A stretch of DNA of 64,000 nt from Pseudonocardia sp. CNS-004 (lineage in GTDB: Bacteria > Actinomycetota > Actinomycetes > Mycobacteriales > Pseudonocardiaceae), in NCBI GenBank assembly GCA_001942185.1, contig MKJV01000094.1, positions 1 to 64,000 on the forward strand, in the 5' to 3' direction. How positions within the stretch are numbered: the stretch's first letter is position 1; each line of letters begins with the position of its first letter. The position numbers were made by a program, and so were the translations under genes. The notes below the pieces were generated by a model. It made no database searches and had not been told where the DNA came from. It saw only the letters and a program-made list of their open reading frames with translations. Shown here in pieces: positions 20,518-31,797 of the stretch.

Positions 20518-20721
20518 ATGGGGCGCGGACGAGCCAAGGCCAAGCAGACGAAGGTGGCCCGAGAGCTCAAGTACAGCTCCCCCACCATGGATCTCGACGC
20601 GCTGCAGCGCGAGATCGGGAGTGCGGCACCCCGCAACGGTGAGGCGGAGGACGACTACGCCGACCCTTACGCTCCCACCGAGGACGACGAGGACGAGGCC
20701 GCTCAGCGGCGTTACCGCTGA
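20518..20721 (+). CDS. DUF3073 protein
   Basis: The 67-aa actinobacteria-specific protein begins MGRGRAKAKQTKVARELKYS (basic) and ends in a very acidic tail (YAPTEDDEDEAAQRR). AAGGGGG precedes the ATG. Its function is unknown. In mycobacteria the homologue (Rv0810c) lies next to purM; here the inositol region separates them. The 237-bp upstream gap holds a weak hairpin at about 20466-20495 and no other gene I can support. Confidence 0.88.
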   Translation: MGRGRAKAKQTKVARELKYSSPTMDLDALQREIGSAAPRNGEAEDDYADPYAPTEDDEDEAAQRRYR

Positions 20722-20784
20722 GTCCCCGGGGCGTCCGCTGCCCGGTGGGGGGCGGTGCGGGCGTCCCAGTAGTGGTCGTCGCGG

Positions 20785-21513
20785 TCAGCTCGAGAGTGTG
20801 AGCGCGAAGGAGTACCGGCTCGCTCGGTAGATGTGCGAGCCGTACTCCACCGCACGACCGCCGGCGTCCCACGCCGTGCGCGTCATCGTCAGCAGGGGGG
20901 CACCTCGCGTGTCGCCGAGCAGTCGGGCTTCGGCTGCGGTCGCCGTGCGGGCACCCACGACCTGGTCGGCCATCCGAGGCACGTAGCCCGCGGCGCGCAG
21001 CAGCTCGTACAGGCCGCGCGTCTCGAGTTCGGCGCGGCGCAACCGGAGCACGTCCACGGGCACCGCGTTGTGCATGAGCGCGAGGGGTTCGCCGTCGGCG
21101 AACCGGATGCGCTCGCACCAGGTCACCTCGGTGCCCTCGGGCACGCCGAGCGCCTCGGCGACGTGGTCGGGTGCGGGTCGGACGTCGAGGTGGCGGATGC
21201 GCGTGGTCGGCTGCTTCCCCGACTTCGCGAGGTCGTCGTACAGGCTGGACAGCTCCACCGGCCTGCGCACCTTGGGGTGCACGATCTGGATGCCGATGCC
21301 GCGCTTGCGCACGAGCACGCCGCGTTCCACCAGGTACTGGATGGCACGGCGCACGGTGGGCCGGGACACGCCGAGCCGCTCGGCGAGCTCGACCTCGTTC
21401 TCCAGCCTGCCGCCGACGGGCAGGTGCCCACCCTCGATGAGCTGTTCGAGCCTGCCCGCCACCTGGAAGTAGAGCGGGACCGGGCTGGTGCGATCCAGTG
21501 CGGTGACTTCCAC
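20785..21513 (-). CDS. GntR/HutC-family repressor, probable inositol regulator IolR
   Basis: The 242-aa regulator has a GntR winged helix (PLYFQVAGRLEQLIEGG, ENEVELAERLGVSRPTVRRA) and a UTRA effector domain (VTWCERIRFADGEPLALMH to SRYSFALTL). It is divergent from iolC, and the intervening region holds a site matching the IolR consensus of Corynebacterium as I remember it. It therefore probably represses the iol operon and itself until an inositol intermediate binds. The GTG at 21513 is chosen because of GGAG at about 21520; longer in-frame starts overlap the operator. Confidence 0.85.
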   Translation of the reverse strand: MEVTALDRTSPVPLYFQVAGRLEQLIEGGHLPVGGRLENEVELAERLGVSRPTVRRAIQYLVERGVLVRKRGIGIQIVHPKVRRPVELSSLYDDLAKSGKQPTTRIRHLDVRPAPDHVAEALGVPEGTEVTWCERIRFADGEPLALMHNAVPVDVLRLRRAELETRGLYELLRAAGYVPRMADQVVGARTATAAEARLLGDTRGAPLLTMTRTAWDAGGRAVEYGSHIYRASRYSFALTLSS

Positions 21514-21538
21514 GCCCACTCCTTCACGTCGCGCACTA

Positions 21539-21548
21539 TGTCCTGACA
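21539..21548 (+). promoter_or_regulatory. Putative IolR operator
   Basis: TGTCCTGACA is a palindrome (TGTC-CT-GACA) that fits the corynebacterial IolR motif KGWCHTRACA at every position (motif from memory). It lies between gntR and the iolC -35 element. Confidence 0.6.
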
Positions 21549-21553
21549 AAGTG

Positions 21554-21582
21554 TTGACAGGTGTGGCGGGTCAGAGTACACC
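21554..21582 (+). promoter_or_regulatory. iolC promoter
   Basis: A consensus TTGACA -35 lies at 21554-21559. A weak -10 TACACC follows at 21577-21582 (17-bp spacer). The transcript would carry a leader of about 180 nt that includes repeat copy B. Confidence 0.55.
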
Positions 21583-21654
21583 TGGGCGGCGTGCCCGGGG
21601 CCGACCTGCGGCACCGGGGCTCGAGGGGGAGGCGGCGGCTTGCGGGCAGACGGT

Positions 21655-21767
21655 GTCCTGCGGAGGAGGCGCGCAGGGAGCGAGGAACGAGCGACCGAGC
21701 ACCGGGGGAGCAGGACGTCGTCGCGAAGGCCCGCGAACCTGCCGAAGCGGAGCGGAGGCGATCGATA
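21655..21767 (+). repeat. Dispersed intergenic repeat, copy B
   Basis: This is the partner of copy A at 10574-10686. It forms most of the iolC 5' leader and ends exactly at the iolC GTG. Its last bases supply the purine-rich GGAGCGGAGG ribosome-binding site. As in copy A, it reads through without a stop in the frame of the adjacent gene. Confidence 0.8.
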
Positions 21768-22718
21768 GTGGCGCTCGAGGTGCTCACCATGGGCCGCATC
21801 GGCGTGGACGTGTACCCGCTGCAGACCGGGGTCTCGCTGCGCGAGGTGCAGACGTTCGGGAAGTACCTCGGGGGGAGCGCCACGAACGTGGCCGTCGCCG
21901 CGGCGCGGCACGGCCGGCGCAGCGCGGTGATCAGCCGCACCGGCGAGGACCCGTTCGGCGAGTTCATCCACGACGCCCTGCGCGGCTTCGGGGTGGACGA
22001 CCGCTACGTCACGCCCGTGACGCACCTGCCGACGCCGGTGACGTTCTGCGAGATCTTCCCGCCCGACGACTTCCCGCTCTACTTCTACCGCCTCCCGAAG
22101 GCACCCGACCTGGAGATCCACGCCGACGAGCTGGACATGGCGGCGGTGCGCGAGGCCGGCATCTTCTGGGTGACCGGCACCGGGCTGTCGCAGGAGCCGA
22201 GCCGCGATGCCACACTCGCCGCGCTGCGCGCCCGTGCGAAGTCCGGCACCACCGTGTTCGACCTGGACTACCGGCCGATGTTCTGGCCCTTCCGCGACGA
22301 GGCCCGGCGCTGGTACGAGGAGGCGCTGCCACACGTGACCGTGGCCGTCGGCAACCTCGACGAGTGCGAGACCGCGGTCGGCACGCGCGATCCGCACGCC
22401 GCGGCTCAGGCGCTGCACGCGGCGGGCGTCGAGCTGGCGATCGTGAAACAGGGGCCTGCCGGGGTGCTCGCGTCGGACGGGACGACCGAGGTGGTGGTGC
22501 CACCGGTGCCCGTCGAGGTCGTCAACGGGCTGGGCGCGGGTGACGCGTTCGGCGGCGCGCTGTGCCATGCCCTGCTGGCCGGGTGGGACCTGGAGCACTC
22601 CATGCGGTTCTGCAACGCCGCGGGCGCGATCGTGGCGGGCCGGCTGGCCTGCGCGGAGGCCATGCCGACGACCGACGAGGTCGAGGCCAAGCTCGGGGAG
22701 GCCGTCGGTGCCGGCTGA
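21768..22718 (+). CDS. iolC: 5-dehydro-2-deoxygluconokinase IolC
   Basis: IolC phosphorylates 5-dehydro-2-deoxygluconate in myo-inositol breakdown. The 316-aa PfkB/ribokinase fold has TFGKYLGGSATNVAVAAA near the N-terminus and the C-terminal signature NGLGAGDAFGGAL with the catalytic Asp. The frame is open far upstream through the repeat, but homologues begin around EVLTMGRIGVDVYPLQ, so the GTG at 21768 is preferred. It is first in the operon and overlaps the next gene by 11 bp. Confidence 0.92.
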   Translation: MALEVLTMGRIGVDVYPLQTGVSLREVQTFGKYLGGSATNVAVAAARHGRRSAVISRTGEDPFGEFIHDALRGFGVDDRYVTPVTHLPTPVTFCEIFPPDDFPLYFYRLPKAPDLEIHADELDMAAVREAGIFWVTGTGLSQEPSRDATLAALRARAKSGTTVFDLDYRPMFWPFRDEARRWYEEALPHVTVAVGNLDECETAVGTRDPHAAAQALHAAGVELAIVKQGPAGVLASDGTTEVVVPPVPVEVVNGLGAGDAFGGALCHALLAGWDLEHSMRFCNAAGAIVAGRLACAEAMPTTDEVEAKLGEAVGAG

Positions 22719-23583
22719 TCGACTGCTGGAGCTCGTGGAGCTGCGGGTGCGCCGCCCGGAGGCGGTGGCCGAGGCTGCGCAGCGGCGCCGCAAGCCCGGC
22801 GCGTTGCTGGGCGACCACGGCAGGCTGATGATGATCGCCGCCGACCACCCGGCCCGCGGCGCGCTGCGGGCGGGCGACCGGCCACTGGCCATGGCCGATC
22901 GCGGCGACCTGCTCGACCGGCTGTGCCTCGCGCTGTCCCGCCCCGGCGTCAACGGTGTCCTCGGCACGCCGGACGTCCTGGAGGACCTGCTGCTGCTCGG
23001 CGCGCTCGACGGCAAGGTCGTGGTCGGTTCCATGAACCGGGGCGGTCTGGCCGGCACGGCCTTCGAGATCGACGACAGGTTCACCGCATTCGACGCGGCG
23101 AGCCTCGCCGCGGCCGGCTTCGAAGGCGGGAAGATGCTCGTCCGCATCGACCCGGAGGACCATGCCACCGCCGCCACGCTCGAGTCCTGCGGGCGTGCGG
23201 TGAGCGAGCTCGCCGCACACCGGCTGATGGCGATGGTCGAGCCGTTCATCTCCCACCGCGTCGACGGCCGGGTGCGCAACGAGCTCACCGCGGAGGCCAT
23301 GATCCGCGCCTCGACGGTGGCCGCGGGCCTCGGCAACACCTCCGCCCACACCTGGCTCAAGGTCCCGATCGTCGACGAGATGGAGCGTGCGATGGCCGCG
23401 ACGACCCTGCCCGCGCTGATACTCGGCGGGGAGGTGACCGAGGACCAGGACGCCGCGTTCGCGAGCTGGAGCAAGGCCCTGGCGCTGCCCACGGTGAAGG
23501 GCCTGGTGATCGGCAGGTCGCTGCTGTACCCGCCCGGCGACGACGTGGCAGGAGCGGTAGACGCAGCGGTGGGCCTCCTGTGA
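22708..23583 (+). CDS. Cgl0159-type TIM-barrel aldolase-like protein of the iol operon
   Basis: The 291-aa protein resembles the DeoC/LacD-like class I aldolase family found beside iolC in actinobacteria. It could carry out the IolJ step, splitting 2-deoxy-5-keto-gluconate 6-phosphate into dihydroxyacetone phosphate and malonate semialdehyde. Landmarks are MMIAADHPARGAL, KMLVRIDPED, HTWLKVPIV (candidate Schiff-base Lys) and LILGGEVTEDQ. The GTG at 22708 overlaps iolC; no frame break. Assignment to the aldolase step is inference from context. Confidence 0.8.
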   Translation: MPADRLLELVELRVRRPEAVAEAAQRRRKPGALLGDHGRLMMIAADHPARGALRAGDRPLAMADRGDLLDRLCLALSRPGVNGVLGTPDVLEDLLLLGALDGKVVVGSMNRGGLAGTAFEIDDRFTAFDAASLAAAGFEGGKMLVRIDPEDHATAATLESCGRAVSELAAHRLMAMVEPFISHRVDGRVRNELTAEAMIRASTVAAGLGNTSAHTWLKVPIVDEMERAMAATTLPALILGGEVTEDQDAAFASWSKALALPTVKGLVIGRSLLYPPGDDVAGAVDAAVGLL

Positions 23584-24488
23584 GCGCGCAGATCGGTTCC
23601 GACGAACGCGCCGTTCGTCGGGAGGTGGGGCCCCTCGTGCGGCGGGGCGAGACCTCCGAGGGCCCCTTCTCCCTCGTCGTGACGCCGGAGAACGCCGGGT
23701 GGGGGTACAGCTCGTTGCGCGTCCTCGAGCTGGCCGCTGGTGAGAGCGTCACTTTCGCGACCGGGCCGGACGAGATGGTCGTGCTGCCGCTGTCGGGTGG
23801 CTGCCGCGTCGAGTGCGACGGCGAGACGTTCGACGTCGCCGGTCGCCGTAGCGTCTTCACCCGCGTGAGCGACTTCGCCTACGTGCCACGGGACGCCGAC
23901 GTCACCGTGTCGTCCGCGGGCGGTGGGCGGTTCGCGCTCCCGGCCGCCCGGGCCACGCGGCGGCTGCCCGCGCGCTACGGCCCCGCCGACGGGGTGTCCG
24001 TCGAGCTGCGCGGCGCGGGCCGGGCCAGCCGCCAGGTCAACAACTTCTGCAACCCGCAGACCTTCGACGCCGACAAGCTCATCGCCGTCGAGGTGCTCAC
24101 GCCGGGCGCCAACTGGTCGTCGTTCCCGCCGCACAAGCACGACGAGGAGCGCGAGGGCGAGGCGCGGCTGGAGGAGGTCTACTACTTCGAGGTCGACCGC
24201 GACGGCCCCGCCTACCAGCGCGTCTACACCTCCGGGCCGGGCCGGGAGATCGACGTCTGCGCCGAGGTGCGCAGTGGCGACACGGTGCTCATCCCCCACG
24301 GCTGGCACGGCCCGTCGATGGCGACGCCCGGCTACGACCTCTACTACCTCAACGTCATGGCCGGCCCCAGCCCCGATCGGGCCTGGCTGATCTGCGACGA
24401 CCCGGAGCACGCCTGGGTGCGCGCCACCTGGGAGGACCAGGAGATCGATCCACGACTCCCACTGACGACGACGGAGGAGAAGCCGTGA
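23580..24488 (+). CDS. iolB: 5-deoxy-glucuronate isomerase IolB
   Basis: IolB isomerises 5-deoxyglucuronate to 5-dehydro-2-deoxygluconate. The 302-aa double cupin carries its metal ligands in FPPHKHDEEREGEARLEEVYYF (His, His, Glu) and a later His in IPHGWHGPSMATPGYDLYYL. The GTG overlaps the previous stop (GTGA), and its own stop overlaps iolD in the same way. Complete. Confidence 0.94.
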   Translation: MSAQIGSDERAVRREVGPLVRRGETSEGPFSLVVTPENAGWGYSSLRVLELAAGESVTFATGPDEMVVLPLSGGCRVECDGETFDVAGRRSVFTRVSDFAYVPRDADVTVSSAGGGRFALPAARATRRLPARYGPADGVSVELRGAGRASRQVNNFCNPQTFDADKLIAVEVLTPGANWSSFPPHKHDEEREGEARLEEVYYFEVDRDGPAYQRVYTSGPGREIDVCAEVRSGDTVLIPHGWHGPSMATPGYDLYYLNVMAGPSPDRAWLICDDPEHAWVRATWEDQEIDPRLPLTTTEEKP

Positions 24489-26352
24489 AGGCGACCGTGG
24501 CGCAGGCGCTCGTGCGGTTCCTCGCGAACCAGTACAGCGAGCGCGACGGGGTGCAGCACCGGCTGGTCCCGGGCTGCTTCGGGATCTTCGGGCACGGCAA
24601 CGTGGCCGGGCTCGGGCAGGCGCTGCTGGAGGCCACACGCACGGGCGTCGACCTGCCCTACCACCTGGCCCGCAACGAGCAGGGCATGGTCCACACGGCC
24701 GTCGGCTACGCCCGGATGCGCAACCGCCTCCAGGCCATGGCGTGCACGGCGTCGATCGGACCGGGCTCGACGAACATGGTCACCGGGGCCGCGCTCGCCT
24801 CCACCAACCGGATCCCGGTGCTGCTGCTGCCGTCGGACGTGTTCGCCACCCGCGTCGCCAACCCCGTGCTGCAGGAGCTCGAGGACCCGCGCACCTTCGA
24901 CATCTCGGTCAACGACGCGTTCCGGCCGGTCTCCCGGTTCTTCGACCGGGTGTGGCGGCCCGAGCAGCTCCCGTCGGCGCTGTTGGGCGCGATGCGAGTG
25001 CTCACCGACCCGGCCGAGACCGGCGCCGTGACGATCGCGCTGCCGCAGGACGTGCAGGCCGAGGCGTACGACTGGCCCGACGAGCTGTTCGCACCGCGGG
25101 TCTGGCACATCCCCCGCGCGGTCCCCGAGCCCGCCGCGCTGGCCAGGCCGCCGAGCTGATCCGGAGCGCTGAGCGGCCGCTGGTCGTCGCGGGCGGCGGC
25201 GTGCACTACAGCGAGGCCACCGACGCGCTGCGCCGCTTCGCCGAGGCCACCGGCATCCCCGTCGGGGACACCCAGGCCGGCAAGGGCGCGCTGCTGTGGG
25301 ACCACCCGCAGGCCGTGGGCGGCGTCGGCTCCACCGGCTCGCCGGTCGCGAACGCGCTGGCCCGCGAGGCCGACGTCGTGATCGGTATCGGAACGCGCTA
25401 CAGCGACTTCACCACCGCCTCCCGTACCGCCTTCCAGCACCCGGGCGTGCGGTTCGTCAACCTCAACGTCGCGGCCTTCGACGCGGCCAAGCACGCGGGC
25501 GAGATGCTCGTGGCCGACGCCCGCGCGGGCTGGAGACCCTCACCGAGGCCCTCGCCGGCTATCGCTGCTCGTCGACGTGGGACACCAGCGCCTGGAACCG
25601 GGCCGTCGACGAGGCCTTCCACCTGGGCCACCAGCCGCTCCCGGCGCAGACCGAGGTGCTCGGCGCGCTGAACGAGGAGATGGCCCCGACCGACGTGGTC
25701 GTGCAGGCGGCCGGGTCGATGCCCGGCGACCTGCAGATGCTGTGGCGGGCGCGGGACGCGAAGCAGTACCACGTGGAGTACGCCTACTCCTGCATGGGCT
25801 ACGAGATCGCCGGCGCGCTGGGGATCAAGATGGCGGCCCCGGATCGCGAGGTGTTCGCCTGGTCGGGGACGGGTCGTACCTGATGATGGCGAGCGAGATC
25901 GTCACCGCGGTGTCGGAGGGGATCAAGCTCAACCTCGTGATCGTGCAGAACCACGGGTTCGCCTCGATCGGGGCGCTGTCGGAGTCGGTCGGCTCGCAGC
26001 GGTTCGGCACCTCCTACCGGTACCGCAACCCCGACACCGGCCTGCTCGACGGGCAGATGCTCCCGGTCGACCTCGCCGCAAACGCCGAGAGCCTCGGCGC
26101 CGACGTCATCCGCGTGCGGACGATCGAGGAGTTCCGCGAGGCGATCGCCCGCTCCCGCGCGTCCGAACGCACCACCGCGATCCACATCGAGACCGACCCG
26201 CTGGCTCCCGCTCCGGACTCGGAGAACTGGTGGGACGTGCCGGTGGCCGAGGTCTCCCAGCTCGACAGCACCACCGCTGCCCGCAAGACGTACGAGGCGC
26301 ACAAGTCGGAACAAAGGCCCCTTCTGGGCCCGTCGCTTGGAGGCACCCCCGC

Positions 26353-26356
<4 letters not shown>
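24485..26356 (+). CDS. iolD: 3D-(3,5/4)-trihydroxycyclohexane-1,2-dione hydrolase IolD
   Basis: This ThDP-dependent enzyme opens the cyclohexanedione ring in inositol catabolism. Domain order is the ThDP Pyr domain (catalytic Glu in YHLARNEQGMVHTAVGYA), a central domain (GIPVGDTQAGKGALLWDHPQ), then the ThDP-Mg domain (WVGDGSYLMMASEIVTA then NLVIVQNHGFASIG). Three frame breaks are seen at about 25152 (AGGGCC), 25533 (GGGCCT) and 25867 (TGGGTC), each missing one base. Repaired length is about 624 aa. The stop overlaps mmsA (ATGA). Confidence 0.93.
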
Positions 26357-27848
<1,492 letters not shown>

Positions 27849-27850
27849 TC

Positions 27851-28774
27851 ATGGCGGCCCTGGACCGGCTCACCCTCGGCACCGCGCCCGACTCGTGGGG
27901 CGTGTGGTTCCCGTCGGACCCGAAGCAGGTGGGTTGGCAGCGGTACCTCGACGAGATCGCGCAGGCCGGCTACCTGTGGACCGAGCTGGGCCCGTCCGGG
28001 TTCCTCCCGCAGGACCCGGCCCGGCTGCGCGACGAGCTGGACGCCCGCGGCCTGCAGGTCTGCGGCGGCACGATCTTCGCAGGGCTGCACCGCGGATCCG
28101 AGGCGCTCGACGAGGCGATCGAGGCCTGCGGCCGGGAGTCGCGCCTTCTCACCGCGCTCGGTGCGCGCCACCTCGTGCTGCTCCCCGAGCAGTACACGGA
28201 CATGCACACCGGGAGCGCCGTGCAGCCCGGCGACATCGATCCGGAGCAGTGGAAGAACCTCACCACCGGATACGACCGGCTCGGGAAGGTCCTGCTGGAG
28301 GAGTTCGGCGTCGACCTGGTGTTCCACCCGCACGCCGACACCCACGTCGACACCCAGGAGCGGGTGGAGCGGTTCCTCGCCGACACCGACCCGCGGTACG
28401 TGAACCTGTGCCTGGACACCGGGCACATCTCCTACTGCGACGGCGACAACATCGCGATCGTGCGGCGGTTCCCGGAGCGCATCCGCTACGTGCACCTCAA
28501 GCAGGTCGATCCCGCGGTGCGCGAGCGGGTGCGGGCCGAGAAGCTGTCGCTCGCCGAGGCCGTGCCGCTCGGGGTGATGGTCGAGCCGCCCTACGGCGAG
28601 CCCGACATGCCCCCGCTGCTCGACGCGCTCGCCGCGCTGGACACCGACCTGTTCAGCGTGGTCGAGCAGGACCTCTACCCGGTCGAGCCGCACATCCCGC
28701 TGCCGATCGGCGCACGAACGGCCGGCTACTTCCGGGGCTGCGGCCTCGGACCCGTCCGACGGTGGCCCTACTGA
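27851..28774 (+). CDS. IolE/IolI-type TIM-barrel sugar isomerase or dehydratase
   Basis: The 307-aa xylose-isomerase-like barrel (AP endonuclease 2 family) has an IolE-like N-terminus TLGTAPDSWGVWFPSDP. Metal-site regions are visible: WTELGPSGFLP, VFHPHADTHVDT and CLDTGHISYCDGD. It may be inosose dehydratase (IolE) or a related isomerase; a second family member lies at 33813. It is intact and 2 bp from the mmsA stop. Confidence 0.85.
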   Translation: MAALDRLTLGTAPDSWGVWFPSDPKQVGWQRYLDEIAQAGYLWTELGPSGFLPQDPARLRDELDARGLQVCGGTIFAGLHRGSEALDEAIEACGRESRLLTALGARHLVLLPEQYTDMHTGSAVQPGDIDPEQWKNLTTGYDRLGKVLLEEFGVDLVFHPHADTHVDTQERVERFLADTDPRYVNLCLDTGHISYCDGDNIAIVRRFPERIRYVHLKQVDPAVRERVRAEKLSLAEAVPLGVMVEPPYGEPDMPPLLDALAALDTDLFSVVEQDLYPVEPHIPLPIGARTAGYFRGCGLGPVRRWPY

Positions 28775-28827
28775 CCCATCCCCAGCCCGCCACTGCGGCC
28801 GGCTGTGCACTGGAAGGAAGCTCAAAG

Positions 28828-29823
28828 ATGAGTACCAGGAAGACGATGCGCACACTGGCGGTGACCGCGGCGCTCGGCATCGCATTGGCGGCGTGCAGCA
28901 GCCAGGGCGGGGCTCAGCAGGAACAGGGCGGCGAGGGCGGTCCCGCCGGTGGCAACGTCGGCGGCGAGCAGTTCACGATCGCGATGGTCACGCACGAGCA
29001 GCCCGGCGACACATTCTGGGACCGGATCCGGGCCGGCGCGGAGGACGCGGCGCGCGCGCACAACGTCGACCTGAAGTACTCGAACGGCGCCCAGGCACCC
29101 GAGCAGGCGACCCTGGTGCAGAACGCGATCGACAGCCAGGTCGACGGCCTCGCCGTCACGCTCGCCCAGGTCGAGCAGGTCGGCCCCGCGGCGAAGGCGG
29201 CGGCCGACCGCGGCATCCCGGTCGTGGCGTTCAACGCCGGCAAGGACGACTACCAGCGGTTCGGCGCGAAGATGTACTTCGGGTCGGACGAGACCGTCGC
29301 AGGCCAGGCCGCCGGTCAGCGCCTCGCCCAGGACGGCGCCCAGAAGGTGATCTGCGTGGTCCAGGAGCAGGGTCACGTCGCACTCGAGGCCCGCTGCGCA
29401 GGTGTGGCCGCGAGCTTCCCGAACACGGAGAACCTGTACGTGCAGGGCACGGACCTGCCGTCGGTGCGGTCGACGATCGGCGCGAAGCTGCAGGAGGACC
29501 CGTCGATCACGCACGTCATCGCGCTCGGCGCGCCGTTCGCCCTCACCGCGCTCGAGTCCGTGTCCGACGCCGGCAGCCAGGCGAAGGTCGCGACCTTCGA
29601 CCTGAACGTCGACGCGGCGAAGGCGATCCAGGAGGGCAGGCTCATGTTCGCCGTCGACCAGCAGCCCTACGTGCAGGGCTACATGGCCGTGGCGTCGCTG
29701 TGGCTGAACCTCACCAACGGCAACGACATCGGCGGCGGCGGCCCGGTGCTCACCGGCCCGTCCTTCGTCGACTCGACCAACGTCGAGCAGATCGTGACCT
29801 ACGCGCAGAACAACAAGCGCTAG
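28828..29823 (+). CDS. Sugar ABC transporter substrate-binding lipoprotein
   Basis: The 331-aa lipoprotein has signal MRTLAVTAALGIALAAC with lipobox LAAC, then a ribose-binding type (periplasmic binding protein 4) domain beginning FTIAMVTHEQPGDTFWDRIR. GAAGGAA-type purine-rich sequence precedes the ATG at 28828. With the permease and ATPase that follow it forms a CUT2-type importer. The position in the iol operon suggests inositol or another cyclitol as ligand (inference). No break. Confidence 0.9.
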   Translation: MSTRKTMRTLAVTAALGIALAACSSQGGAQQEQGGEGGPAGGNVGGEQFTIAMVTHEQPGDTFWDRIRAGAEDAARAHNVDLKYSNGAQAPEQATLVQNAIDSQVDGLAVTLAQVEQVGPAAKAAADRGIPVVAFNAGKDDYQRFGAKMYFGSDETVAGQAAGQRLAQDGAQKVICVVQEQGHVALEARCAGVAASFPNTENLYVQGTDLPSVRSTIGAKLQEDPSITHVIALGAPFALTALESVSDAGSQAKVATFDLNVDAAKAIQEGRLMFAVDQQPYVQGYMAVASLWLNLTNGNDIGGGGPVLTGPSFVDSTNVEQIVTYAQNNKR

Positions 29824-29831
29824 TGCCCCTC

Positions 29832-29863
29832 CCAGGGGGAGCCGGCGGCCCGGCTCCCCCTGG
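29832..29863 (+). terminator. Attenuating hairpin after the binding-protein gene
   Basis: CCAGGGGGAGCCG (29832-29844) pairs perfectly with CGGCTCCCCCTGG (29851-29863) over a 6-nt loop, 8 nt after the stop. It probably stabilises or terminates transcripts so that the binding protein is made in excess. Confidence 0.7.
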
Positions 29864-29887
29864 CCCTTCCCAACCCTGGAGCGAGCC

Positions 29888-30950
29888 ATGAGCTCACCCG
29901 TGGCGACCCAGCCGTCCCCGCCGACGCCGACCACGGAGGTCGAGCGTCCCAAGAAGCCGTTGCTGTCCACACTGCTCACCCGGCCGGAGATCGGGTCGTT
30001 CGCGGCGGCGATCGCGATCTTCATCTTCTTCTCGGTGCTCGCCGAGCCGTTCCGGACGCTGCCGGCCCTGTCGACCGTGCTCTACGCGAGCTCGTCGATC
30101 GGCATCATCGCCGTCGGGGTGGCCCTGCTCATGATCGGCGGCGAGTTCGACCTGTCGGCGGGCGTCTCGGTCGTGACGGGCGCGTTGACAGCGTCGATGT
30201 TCGCCTACCAGTTCTCCCTGAACCTGTGGGTCGGGGTGTTCGTCAGCCTGATCGTGATGCTGGCGGTCGGGTTCTGGAACGGCTACCTGGTCGTCAAGAC
30301 CGGCATTCCCAGCTTCCTGATCACGCTGAGCACGTTCTTCATGCTTGCGGGCATCAACCTCGGCGTCACCAAGCTCGTCACCGGCACGGTGGCGACCCAG
30401 AACGTCGCCGACATGGACGGCTTCGCGTCCGCACGCGCCGTCTTCGCCTCCGAGTTCGCGGTCGGCGGGGTGACGATCCGGGTCACCGTGCTCTGGTGGA
30501 TCTTCTTCGTGGCCCTGGCCACCTGGATCCTGCTCCGCACCCGGATCGGCAACTGGATCTTCGCCGTCGGCGGCAACGCCGCCAGCGCCCGCGCGGTCGG
30601 CGTGCCGGTGAACAAGGTCAAGATCGGCCTGTTCATGGGCGTGGCCTGATGTGCTGGTTCTACGGGATGCACATCCTGTTCTCGTTCAACACCGTGCAGT
30701 CCGGGCAGGGCGTCGGCAACGAGTTCCTCTACATCATCGCCGCGGTCGTCGGCGGCTGCCTGCTCACCGGCGGGTACGGCTCGGCGATCGGCGCTGCGGT
30801 CGGCGCCTTCATCTTCGGCATGACCACCCAGGGCATCGTCTTCGCGGCTGGGACCCGAACTGGTTCAAGTTCTTCCTCGGCGCCATGTTGCTGCTCGCGG
30901 TCATGCTCAACCTCTACGTCAAGAACTACGCGCTCAACCGCAGGAGCTGA
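29888..30950 (+). CDS. Sugar ABC transporter permease (CUT2 family)
   Basis: This ribose-type permease has about 354 aa after repair. A cytosolic N-terminus is followed by 8-10 membrane helices, including IGIIAVGVALLMIGGEFDLS, the characteristic early motif of RbsC-like permeases. Two frame breaks are seen, at about 30649 (GGCCCTG) and 30853 (GCGGGC), each missing one base. The protein ends LLLAVMLNLYVKNYALNRRS. The next gene starts 5 bp after the stop. Confidence 0.9.
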
Positions 30951-30955
30951 CGGCC

Positions 30956-31771
30956 ATGACCGACACGATCGTGGAGCACGCCGATCGCAACCTGCGGGTG
31001 GGCACCCCGCTCGTCGAGATGGAGGGGGTCGGCAAGGCCTACGGCGCCATCCGGGCCCTCGAAGGCATCAACCTCACCGTCAACGCGGGCGAGGTCACCT
31101 GCGTCCTCGGCGACAACGGTGCGGGCAAGTCCACCCTCATCAAGATCATCTCCGGGTTGCACCCGCACACCGAGGGCACGCTCAAGGTGGACGGGGCCGA
31201 GGTGCACTTCGGCTCGCCGCGCGAGTCGCTCGACCACGGGATCGCCACCGTCTACCAGGACCTGGCCGTCGTCGGGCTGATGGAGGTCTGGCGGAACTTC
31301 TTCCTCGGCTCGGAGATCCGGAAGGGCCGGTACCCGCTCGCCCCGCTGGACATCAAGGGCATGAAGGAGATCGCCGACGCCGAGCTGCGCAAGATGGGCA
31401 TCGTCGTCAAGGACATCAACCAGCCGATCGGCACGCTCTCCGGCGGGCAGCGCCAGTGCGTCGCGATCGCGCGGGCGGTCTACTTCGGGGCCCGGGTGCT
31501 CATCCTCGACGAGCCGACGGCCGCGCTGGGCGTCAAGCAGTCCGGTGTGGTGCTCAAGTACACCGCCGCCGCCCGCGACGCAGGCCTCGGCGTCGTGTTC
31601 ATCACCCACAACCCGCACCACGCCTACCTGGTGGGCGACCACTTCATCATCCTGAAGCTCGGCCGCCGGGTGCTGGACAAGAAGCGGGCCGAGGTCTCCC
31701 TCGAGGAGCTCACGGCCGAGATGGCGGGCGGGCAGGAGCTCGCCGAGCTGTCCCACGAACTCAAGCGGTGA
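30956..31771 (+). CDS. Sugar ABC transporter ATP-binding protein, single NBD
   Basis: The 271-aa ATPase has Walker A GDNGAGKST, Q-loop VYQDLAVVGLMEVWRN, signature LSGGQRQCVAIARA, Walker B VLILDEPTAALG and H-loop FITHNPHHAYL. RbsA-like systems often have two fused NBDs; here there is one, so it should act as a homodimer. GGAG precedes the ATG. Complete. Confidence 0.92.
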   Translation: MTDTIVEHADRNLRVGTPLVEMEGVGKAYGAIRALEGINLTVNAGEVTCVLGDNGAGKSTLIKIISGLHPHTEGTLKVDGAEVHFGSPRESLDHGIATVYQDLAVVGLMEVWRNFFLGSEIRKGRYPLAPLDIKGMKEIADAELRKMGIVVKDINQPIGTLSGGQRQCVAIARAVYFGARVLILDEPTAALGVKQSGVVLKYTAAARDAGLGVVFITHNPHHAYLVGDHFIILKLGRRVLDKKRAEVSLEELTAEMAGGQELAELSHELKR

Positions 31772-31797
31772 AACTCGAGAGGGAGAGGAGCAGGCGC

